DNA of 8,124 nt from Streptosporangiaceae bacterium. Its GTDB lineage: Bacteria > Actinomycetota > Actinomycetes > Streptosporangiales > Streptosporangiaceae. Position numbers and translations under genes: made by a program. Where the stretch lies: NCBI GenBank assembly GCA_030038715.1, contig JASHSO010000307.1:1-8124 (forward strand), read 5' to 3'. The notes beneath the pieces were generated by a model, which saw only the letters and a program-made list of their open reading frames with translations, did not search any database and was not told the origin of the DNA. Position 1 is the stretch's first letter. The number at the start of each line of letters is the position of its first letter. Positions 1 to 5,576 of the stretch are shown one piece after another.

Positions 1-141
1 GGGCAGGCTAGCGTGACCGGCAACAGCCTCCCGCATCCGGGCGCTGCGCCCCTGGGCCACCATCTCCGGCAGCCGGATGCCGGCGACCTCCAGGCGCCCG
101 AGCAGGGCCGCAGGTCCTGGCCGACAGGCTACCCAAGCCAC
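1..141 (-). CDS. Probable 5' part of an unrecognised minus-strand gene, cut by the left edge
   Basis: Read on the minus strand, the frame from about 141 down to 1 has no stop. Close to 90% of its third codon positions are G or C, as in the firm genes of this window, while the plus strand has no convincing gene here. The peptide includes LLGRLEVAGIRLPEMVAQGR followed by SARMREAVAGHASLP, a helical-looking composition. I do not recognise the family. A GTG at 141-139 would be a possible start, but it lacks a well-spaced ribosome site (a run of G abuts it), and the frame stays open further up to about 190, so the start is uncertain. If real, the gene is transcribed away from the ABC exporter and shares its AT-rich upstream region. 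That arrangement is often seen for a local regulator, but nothing here proves that role. Confidence 0.45.
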   Translation of the reverse strand, partial: MAWVACRPGPAALLGRLEVAGIRLPEMVAQGRSARMREAVAGHASLP

Positions 142-170
142 CCCCCGGTGCGACAATCTCGTGCTTGAGC

Positions 171-198
171 TTGACTTTCTAAAAATTGATATCACAAT
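171..198 (+). promoter_or_regulatory. Candidate promoter for the ABC exporter operon
   Basis: TTGACT at 171-176 matches the -35 consensus at five of six bases. CACAAT at 193-198 is a four-of-six match to the -10 consensus after a 16-bp spacer. Both lie in the only clearly AT-rich stretch before the ATPase gene (about 171-206). Transcription would begin near 205, leaving a leader of about 55 bases. The assignment rests on motif match and position only. Confidence 0.45.
185..198. promoter_or_regulatory. Possible operator dyad overlapping the promoter
   Basis: ATTG and CAAT flank six bases at 185-198 (ATTGATATCACAAT), and TGATATCA at 187-194 is a perfect 8-bp palindrome inside it. The dyad overlaps the proposed -10 element, where a bound repressor would block transcription. 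ATTG/CAAT spacing of this kind recalls MarR-type operators, but the two dyads have centres one base apart and no regulator is identified, so the family is a guess. Confidence 0.3.
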
Positions 199-248
199 GA
201 TAGATGCAGCTAATCGGTCCGCCGGGGCCAGCGGGTCCGGGCTGTCGT

Positions 249-252
249 GGAG
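249..252 (+). promoter_or_regulatory. Ribosome binding site deciding the ATPase start
   Basis: GGAG at 249-252 sits six bases before the ATG at 259. This favours ATG 259 over the in-frame GTG at 247, which overlaps the site itself and has no comparable site upstream. Confidence 0.65.
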
Positions 253-258
253 ACGGGA

Positions 259-1026
259 ATGAGCGAGCTAGCAATCGAGGTGCGCGGACTGCGTAAGAGC
301 TTCGGCGCGAAGGAGGCCGTTGCCGGTATCGACCTGGATATCGCGGCCGGCTCGTTGGCCGGGCTGGTCGGGCCGAACGGTGCCGGAAAGACTACGTCGC
401 TGTCGATGATGACCGGCCTGCTGCGCCCCGACCTGGGCAAGGTCCTGATCAACGGGGTGGACGTGTGGGCAGATCCCGCTGCCGCCAAGGCGGTCATCGG
501 GGTTGTGCCGGCCGAGGTCCGGCTGTTCGACCGGCTGAGCGGGGCCGAAATGCTCGAGTACGCTGGCCGACTCCGCGGAATGCCGGCCGGCCAGGCCCGG
601 TCGCGAGCGGTGCAGCTGCTGGAGGTGCTCGATCTGACCGGCGACGCCAGGAGGCTGGTCGCCGACTACTCCACCGGCATGCGGAAGAAGGCCGCACTCG
701 GCTGCGCGCTGATTCACAATCCGTCGGTGCTGTTCTTGGACGAGCCCCTCGAGGGCGTCGATCCGATCTCCGCCGACGTGATCCGCCGGCTGCTGACCCG
801 CTTTGTCGGGTCCGGCTCGACCGTGCTGTTCTCCAGCCACGTCATGGAACTCGTGGAGCAGGTCTGCGACCACGTATCGATCATCGACCGCGGCGCCATC
901 GTGGCGACCGGCACAACGGATCAAGTGCGGGGCGGCAAGACCCTGCAGCAGGCATTCATCGACCTGGTGGGCCCGCGAGCGACCGATGAAGAGGTGCTGT
1001 CATGGCTCGGCTCCTCGTCCAGCTGA
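259..1026 (+). CDS. ABC-2 type exporter, ATP-binding subunit
   Basis: This 255-residue nucleotide-binding subunit hydrolyses ATP on the cytoplasmic face to drive the permease encoded next to it. Visible motifs, numbered from ATG 259: Walker A GPNGAGKTT (38-46), signature YSTGMRKK (137-144, in place of LSGGQ), Walker B LFLDEP with D161 and catalytic E162, D-loop EGVD (165-168), and the H-loop histidine H194 in FSSH. The Q-loop region reads IGVVPAEVRLF (80-90), with alanine where most ABC ATPases carry glutamine. The short length and STGM signature fit the export-type ABC-2 class rather than importers. The start is set by GGAG at 249-252; an in-frame GTG at 247 would add four residues. The last 25 bases overlap the permease gene, so the two are probably translationally coupled. 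The substrate cannot be inferred. Confidence 0.93.
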   Translation: MSELAIEVRGLRKSFGAKEAVAGIDLDIAAGSLAGLVGPNGAGKTTSLSMMTGLLRPDLGKVLINGVDVWADPAAAKAVIGVVPAEVRLFDRLSGAEMLEYAGRLRGMPAGQARSRAVQLLEVLDLTGDARRLVADYSTGMRKKAALGCALIHNPSVLFLDEPLEGVDPISADVIRRLLTRFVGSGSTVLFSSHVMELVEQVCDHVSIIDRGAIVATGTTDQVRGGKTLQQAFIDLVGPRATDEEVLSWLGSSSS

Positions 1027-2591
1027 AGCTGCGCCTGCTGCGCAACGCGCTGCGATCGTCCGCCGCGGCGAAGGCCTCCTTCATCGTGAGCACGGTATTC
1101 GCGGTGCTGGTCGCGATCGGCGTGTTCGTGGTGCTGGCTCTGTTCCGCGGGAAGGCCACAGCAGTCGACCTGACCACGGTGATCTTCACCGTGTTCGCTT
1201 TTGGCTGGCTCATTCTGCCGATCTTCGCGTTCGGGCTCGACAGCACGCTCGATCCGGCCACGGTGCAGATCTATCCGCTGCGAACCCGGCCACTCGCGGT
1301 TGGGCTGCTTGCCGCTTCGGCGACTGGAGCGTGGCCCGCCGCCAACCTGATCGGCTTGCTAGGGGCGACTGTCGGGCTGGCCAGGGGCCTGCTCGGCGTG
1401 CTGATCGCAGTGATAGCCGTGGTCCTACAGGTAGTGTTCTGCATCGTGCTTGCCCGGTTCGTGACCACCGGCATGGCAGGCCTGCTGCGGTCACGCCGCG
1501 GCCGGGACCTCGGGGTCTTCCTGATCATCCCGATCTTCGCCCTGTACGAGTTCTTCGCCCAGGTCGTACCCAGGGCCGCCGCGGAGGGCAAGATCACGGC
1601 GTCGAGCTTTACCGGGTTCGACTCCTGGATGCGCTGGCTCCCGCCTGGCCTGGCCGCGCACGCCATCGAAGATGCGTCGGACGGCCGAGTCGGCACGGCG
1701 TTCGCGCGCCTCGCGCTGCTGGCCGCAGTCATCCTCGTGCTCGGTGCGCTCTGGATACGGTCACTCGGCCGCGCCCTTGTCACAGCCGACACCACCACGC
1801 AGTCGTCGCGGGTTCGCGGCGCGGTGCTCCCGTTCGCCCGATACGGCAAGCGCGGTGTCGTCGCCGCGCGGTTGTGGATCTACCAGCGCCGTGAGCCGAC
1901 CTCGCTGGCCTACTGGGCCATCATCGCCGTCATCATGGCCGCCGCGTCGGTCAGCGCCATAGTCGGCAAGCAGCATCATCCCGCGATCGTGCTGCTCGGG
2001 GCGGTCCTCGGGGCTGGCTTCGCCGGGGCCTTCCACGCCAATGCAGTCGGGCTGCTGGGGCCGCCGTTCGTCTACGACGCGTTGGCGCTCACCGGCCGAC
2101 GGGATCTGCGCAGCTACTTCTCCGCACAGGACATCGCGCTCGCAGTGATCGCGGTCCCGCTGCTCACCGCGGTTGGATTTGCGCTCGCTGCCGCGGCGCG
2201 AAGGCCGACCGAGGGCGTGGCGGCCACCGCGGTTGCCCTGGCCGGCCTGGGCGCAGCACTGGGCGCCAGCAACATCTTCACCGTGCTACTTGCCTATCCG
2301 ATGGACAAGCGGCCAGGCAGCCCGATGGGGCAGGCGGCTTCGGGGTACGGGGGCTACCGACTCGGCTCGATTCTCGGCACCCTGGCCATCACCGCCGTGG
2401 CGACGATACCGGCGATTGTCGCGGCAGCAGCCACGAACTCTGCTCCGATTGCAGTGCGGGTACCGGTGCTACTGCTGTGCGCGGCCGCGTATGGTTTCGC
2501 GCTGGCATGGGTCGGTGTGCGGATCGCAGCCGTGGCCGCCGAAGGGCGGCTGCCGGAACTATGCCAGGTCGCGATCCGGAGCAAGCTCTAG
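1002..2591 (+). CDS. ABC-2 type exporter, membrane permease subunit
   Basis: A 529-residue polytopic membrane protein, the transport channel partner of the ATPase just upstream. Hydrophobic segments lie at about residues 27-48, 57-79, 98-121, 130-151, 170-190, 235-253, 303-323, 328-350, 376-397, 406-431, 454-475 and 485-510, giving about 12 helices. This may be two six-helix halves joined in one chain, so one copy could supply the whole channel. Basic loops such as RSRRGRD (164-170) and GRRDLR (365-370) would face the cytoplasm by the positive-inside rule. The ATG at 1002 is preceded by GAGG at 991-994 with a seven-base gap, inside the ATPase gene. There is no signal peptide. The last 33 bases lie opposite the minus-strand PPOX-like fragment, so the extreme C-terminus may mark a rearrangement junction. 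Cargo (drug, peptide or lipid) is unknown. Confidence 0.88.
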   Translation: MARLLVQLKLRLLRNALRSSAAAKASFIVSTVFAVLVAIGVFVVLALFRGKATAVDLTTVIFTVFAFGWLILPIFAFGLDSTLDPATVQIYPLRTRPLAVGLLAASATGAWPAANLIGLLGATVGLARGLLGVLIAVIAVVLQVVFCIVLARFVTTGMAGLLRSRRGRDLGVFLIIPIFALYEFFAQVVPRAAAEGKITASSFTGFDSWMRWLPPGLAAHAIEDASDGRVGTAFARLALLAAVILVLGALWIRSLGRALVTADTTTQSSRVRGAVLPFARYGKRGVVAARLWIYQRREPTSLAYWAIIAVIMAAASVSAIVGKQHHPAIVLLGAVLGAGFAGAFHANAVGLLGPPFVYDALALTGRRDLRSYFSAQDIALAVIAVPLLTAVGFALAAAARRPTEGVAATAVALAGLGAALGASNIFTVLLAYPMDKRPGSPMGQAASGYGGYRLGSILGTLAITAVATIPAIVAAAATNSAPIAVRVPVLLLCAAAYGFALAWVGVRIAAVAAEGRLPELCQVAIRSKL

Positions 2592-2663
2592 CCGCCCGAT
2601 GCGCTCGGCGTACTTAACGATGTACTCCGGCACGTCGTCGGTCCCGGGAACGTCCTCGTCCAT
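2559..2663 (-). pseudogene. Coding-like remnant resembling the C-terminal part of a PPOX-family (split-barrel) enzyme
   Basis: On the minus strand an ATG at 2663 opens a 34-codon frame ending at TAG 2561-2559. It contains DEDVPGTDDVPEYIVKYAERIGRL in two overlapping parts: DEDVPGTDDVPEY and VPEYIVKYAERIGRL. From memory, this resembles the helix near the C-terminus of F420/flavin PPOX-class proteins, which is usually followed by a final strand of about 20 residues that is missing here. Nearly all third positions are G or C, supporting a coding origin. The frame stays open upstream of the ATG to about 2740, but that part is not recognisable, and no ribosome site was found. The fragment overlaps the permease end and fills most of the gap before LAL1. 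The best reading is a gene relic left by rearrangement; the alternative is a tiny antisense gene or chance. Confidence 0.4.
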
Positions 2664-2725
2664 GGCAGCCCGCATCAGCCGGCCAGAGCGCAGCTTTATA
2701 GGCTGGATCTGCCGCGACGCCGGGG

Positions 2726-2730
2726 GGAGG
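2726..2730 (+). promoter_or_regulatory. Strong ribosome binding site of the first LAL gene
   Basis: GGAGG at 2726-2730, within a longer G run, lies seven bases before ATG 2738. This fixes the start of LAL1 despite the lack of a clear promoter in the 146-bp gap. Confidence 0.75.
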
Positions 2731-2737
2731 TGGCAGG

Positions 2738-5185
2738 ATGCGACGCCTGCCCGGCATCGCCGGACAAAGCGGAGGCTCCGCGTCAGTCGCTGCCCGGCCC
2801 GGGCGCATCGTGGAGACCAAGCTGCACCTCCCGGTCATTCGCCCCGAGTGGGTCGACCGTCCAGCCCTTGTCAGGTATCTGGACCAGTCGCAGGCGCGGC
2901 TGATACTCGTCGATGCCCCCGCTGGCTATGGCAAGACCACCCTGCTTGCCCAGTGGGGGGCTAGCGCGGCCGCCTCCGGTCGGCCATTCGGCTGGGTGTC
3001 GCTCGATCGGGGAGACAATGATCCGCAGCGGCTGTGGGTGCACATCGTCAGCGCGCTGCAGCGCGCATGCCCGGTGCTGACCGAGGAGAATCTGGTCCGT
3101 CCGCTGCGCGTGCAGTCCGCCGACATCGAGGGCACGCTGATCCCGAACCTGGTGAACGGGCTGGCGGCGCTGGATGAGCAGGTCATTCTCGTCCTCGATG
3201 ACTACCACCTGATCAACCAGGCTGACTGCCATCGGCAGCTTGACGCCCTGCTGACAAGGCTTCCGCCGCCGGCCACCGTCGTGCTCAGCACCAGGGCCGA
3301 TCCGCCGCTGCCGCTGGCCCGGATGCGAGCAAGTGGCGAGATGGCGGAAGTCCGGATGCAGCAGCTTCGCTTCGAGGCTGAACAGGCAGCCGTGCTGATC
3401 CGATCTGTTGCCGAGCTAGATCTAGCTCCCCGCGACCTGGCTGAGCTGGCCAGCCGGACTGAGGGTTGGCCAGCCGGCGTCGTTCTCGCCGCGCTCTCCC
3501 TGCGCGGTCGGGCCGACCCTGCCAACTTTGTTCGGCGTTTCACCGGCAGCAACCGGCACATAGCCGACCTGCTGACCCAGGAGGTGGTAAGCCGTCAGCC
3601 CCCGGATGTTCAGCGGTTCCTGCTGCACACGTCCATGCTCACGAAACTCTGCGCGCCACTGTGCGATGCGGTAACCGGGACTGGCGATGCGCAGGAGGTG
3701 ATCAAGCACCTCGAGCGAGAGAACTTGTTCGTCATCCCGTTGGATGACGACCGACTGTGGTTCCGGTATCACCAGCTATTCGCCCAGATGTTGGTGAGTC
3801 AGCTCAAGCGGGGTGAGCCAGGTGTACTGCCGGTCCTGCATCAGCGCGCCAGCGACTGGTTCGGCCAGATAGGGGCAGCGCGGCTAGCTGTCGAGCACGC
3901 ACTGGCGGCGGGCAACGCCTGCGGTGCCGTCAATCTCATCGCCGCCAACTGGACCGCGTACGTCGATGCGGGCAGGGTGGCGACGGTCCGTCAGTGGCTT
4001 CGCTCACTCGGCGATCTGCAGATCAGCGCCAGTCCCTTGGCCGCGCATTGCGCGGCATGGGTGGCGGCCCTGTCCGGTGAACGGGACGATGTCAGGCGCT
4101 GGATCCCGATTATCGAGGCAGGTCAGCACCAGGGTCGGCTGCCTGACGGCATGCAGTCCCTGCAGTCTTCGGCTCTGCTGCTCAAAGCGACTTTCGGGTT
4201 CTCCGGCCTTACTGTCATGCGCGAATCCGCGGCCCGGGCCGTCGAACTGGAAGACGACGTGGCATCGCCGTGGCACGCGCTGGCCAGGACCGTCCTCGGA
4301 ATGGCCATGTACCTGTCGGGAGAGCTCGACGCCGCAGCCGGGCAGCTAGACCAGGCGCTGGCAAGCGTGACGCCCATCGCCGTCGTACGCCTCTTCGCGC
4401 TGGTGATGAGGACGCTGATCGCCGTCGAGTTGGGCAGGCTTGATGAGGCGCAGGCTGCGGCCCGGGCGGCCGGCGAACTGGCAGCCGATCCCGCGCTCGG
4501 CCTCGGCAACTCACCTCAGGGCTGGCTCGCCAGCCTCGCGGCCGGCTCCGTCCAGGCCGGCTACGGCCGCCTTGCGCAAGCGCGCGCACACTACGATCGA
4601 TTCCTGTCGGCGCGTGAGCCGTGGCCCGGGCTCAGCCCGTGGCCCAAGTTCGAAGTCCAGGTCAGGCTGGCCGACGTCCTCCTAGAGCTAGGGGATCGCC
4701 GGTGCGCCGCTGAGCAGCTTGAGGCGGCCAGAAACGTGATCTCCTCGTTCCCCGATGGCACGTCGGCTCAACGGCGGCGGCTCGATCGGCTGGCGCAGCG
4801 TCTGGACGGTCGGCCCAAGTCGGCGTCGCTGGCCGAGCCACTTACTGAGCGCGAGGAAGGAATCCTTCGGCTGTTGCGCGGAACGTTGTCACAGCGCCAG
4901 ATCGGCCAGGAACTGCACCTGTCGGCGAATACGATCAAGACCCATACCCGCGCCATCTACCGAAAGCTTGGTGTTAGGGCTCGGGGAGATGCTGTGGCGC
5001 GCGGTCGCGAGCTGGGAATGTTTTTAGCGGCGAGGCTCGATGCGATGCCGCGGGCAGCGTGCCACTGTGCCAGCGTTCCGCGAAGCCGTCGAACTGTTTC
5101 GGCGCCCCGGGCCCTGCGGCAGTCGGCGACCTCGTGCCGTGGGCAGCCGTTGCCGTGCACCGGAGTCTCGGGATCACCCGGGTGA
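2738..5185 (+). CDS. LAL-type (MalT-like) LuxR-family transcriptional regulator, with an aberrant C-terminal tail
   Basis: An 815-residue ATP-dependent DNA-binding activator of the large LuxR (LAL/STAND) class. Order of parts: N-terminal lead-in KLHLPVIRPEWVDRPALV (28-45); NTPase with Walker A APAGYGKT (60-67), Walker B LVLDD (151-155) and a sensor-like STRADPPLPLARMR (184-197); GWPAG (243-247); RYHQLF (343-348); a long helical, TPR-like region (about 370-690); and the LuxR HTH from L702 to about residue 762, with the recognition helix around SANTIKTHTRAIYRKLG. Family members normally stop right after this helix (ARELG plus a few residues). Here the frame continues for 53 residues rich in Arg, Ser, Pro and Cys that look non-coding. 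The tail begins at TTT TTA in a T5 run; with one T fewer the gene would end at TAG after F762. The start is fixed by GGAGG at 2726-2730. It lies on the exporter's strand; target genes and ligand are unknown. Confidence 0.9.
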   Translation: MRRLPGIAGQSGGSASVAARPGRIVETKLHLPVIRPEWVDRPALVRYLDQSQARLILVDAPAGYGKTTLLAQWGASAAASGRPFGWVSLDRGDNDPQRLWVHIVSALQRACPVLTEENLVRPLRVQSADIEGTLIPNLVNGLAALDEQVILVLDDYHLINQADCHRQLDALLTRLPPPATVVLSTRADPPLPLARMRASGEMAEVRMQQLRFEAEQAAVLIRSVAELDLAPRDLAELASRTEGWPAGVVLAALSLRGRADPANFVRRFTGSNRHIADLLTQEVVSRQPPDVQRFLLHTSMLTKLCAPLCDAVTGTGDAQEVIKHLERENLFVIPLDDDRLWFRYHQLFAQMLVSQLKRGEPGVLPVLHQRASDWFGQIGAARLAVEHALAAGNACGAVNLIAANWTAYVDAGRVATVRQWLRSLGDLQISASPLAAHCAAWVAALSGERDDVRRWIPIIEAGQHQGRLPDGMQSLQSSALLLKATFGFSGLTVMRESAARAVELEDDVASPWHALARTVLGMAMYLSGELDAAAGQLDQALASVTPIAVVRLFALVMRTLIAVELGRLDEAQAAARAAGELAADPALGLGNSPQGWLASLAAGSVQAGYGRLAQARAHYDRFLSAREPWPGLSPWPKFEVQVRLADVLLELGDRRCAAEQLEAARNVISSFPDGTSAQRRRLDRLAQRLDGRPKSASLAEPLTEREEGILRLLRGTLSQRQIGQELHLSANTIKTHTRAIYRKLGVRARGDAVARGRELGMFLAARLDAMPRAACHCASVPRSRRTVSAPRALRQSATSCRGQPLPCTGVSGSPG

Positions 5186-5217
5186 TTAATTCCGCCGGGG
5201 TGATGACGGCTCACCCC
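5173..5217. repeat. Paired dyads sharing the half-site TCACCC/GGGTGA
   Basis: ATCACCCGGGTGAT (5173-5186) is a perfect 14-bp palindrome. Eleven bases further on, GGGGTGA (5197-5203) and TCACCCC (5211-5217) form a second dyad with a seven-base loop. The hexamer GGGTGA thus occurs four times in 44 bases, twice on each strand. The pair ends 20 bases before the ATG of the small gene. It could be a double operator for a dimeric regulator, or RNA hairpins ending LAL1 transcription. The lack of a T tract after the second dyad makes a classical intrinsic terminator less likely. Confidence 0.6.
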
Positions 5218-5237
5218 TTGTCGCGTGAGATGAAGGT

Positions 5238-5576
5238 ATGGGAACAGCGGGCGAAGGGGTGCGCGGCAGCAGGTACCGGATCGTCATCCAGGGCGACTGC
5301 GGGGACATGCTGGCCAGCCTCATCGACGGGATCGCCGTGGAGTCGAGCGCCTGCCTGACGGCCGTCGTCGCGTCGGTGCGCGATGAGTCGGAGTTCTACG
5401 GCCTGCTTGGCCGGCTGCAGGACTTCGCCTTGCATATCACCAGCCTGGAGGAGCTGGGCCCGGACGCGGGAGGATCGGCCCGGCCCCAGTCAGATCAGCT
5501 CGAGTTCACGGGCCCGGCGAACGGCCTCACCGCGACGACTGGCTCCCAGCTTCCGGAAGATGCTCCGGAAGTGTGA
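5238..5576 (+). CDS. Small protein with a ferredoxin/ACT-like secondary-structure pattern, function unknown
   Basis: A 112-residue protein with very high third-position GC through codon 80, so it is coding. From residue 12 the pattern reads strand (YRIVIQG), helix (DMLASLIDG), two strands (IAVESSACLTAVVASV), helix (ESEFYGLLGRLQDFA), strand (LHITSLEEL). This beta-alpha-beta-beta-alpha-beta order suggests a small ferredoxin-like or ACT-like fold. It resembles short actinomycete proteins of unknown function of about 70-90 residues that I recall without a name. There are no membrane segments. The start at ATG 5238 has a poor site (GAAGG only one base away; GAGA at 5227-5230 is better spaced). The homologous-looking part begins near residue 11, so a later start is possible. 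The last 28 residues lie antisense to the LAL2 HTH and look unstructured. A sensor or partner role for a LAL regulator is only a guess. Confidence 0.75.
   Translation: MGTAGEGVRGSRYRIVIQGDCGDMLASLIDGIAVESSACLTAVVASVRDESEFYGLLGRLQDFALHITSLEELGPDAGGSARPQSDQLEFTGPANGLTATTGSQLPEDAPEV

Noticed and set aside
77..262. Plus-strand 61-codon frame before the ATPase
   Set aside because: It has no ribosome site, crosses the AT-rich promoter island, and lies opposite a better coding signal on the minus strand.
268..924. Long minus-strand frame opposite the ATPase gene (218 codons)
   Set aside because: Shadow of a strong coding frame in GC-rich DNA; the His/Gln/Arg-rich translation has no family motifs, while the plus frame has all the ABC motifs.
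1271..1849. Minus-strand frame opposite the permease
   Set aside because: Composition is typical of a GC-rich antisense shadow, with no start signal or recognisable motif.
803..1894. 363-codon plus-strand frame spanning the ATPase and permease genes
   Set aside because: An Arg/Pro/Ser-rich shadow frame covering two well-supported genes in other frames.
2695..2702. TTTATAGG as a -10 box for LAL1
   Set aside because: No acceptable -35 element lies 16-18 bases upstream (the positions read ATCAGC or similar), so a promoter cannot be claimed.
2173..2964. Plus-strand frame bridging the permease end and the LAL1 start
   Set aside because: It conflicts with two confirmed genes and is Arg/Trp/Pro-rich noise.
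5059..5358. Alternative plus-strand frame across the LAL1 tail and the small gene (99 codons)
   Set aside because: It begins in the doubtful tail and then runs out of frame through the clearly coding small gene; no ribosome site was seen.
5453..5489. CTGGG/CCCAG inverted repeat as a terminator between the convergent genes
   Set aside because: The arms are only five bases with a loop of more than 25 bases and no T tract on either strand.
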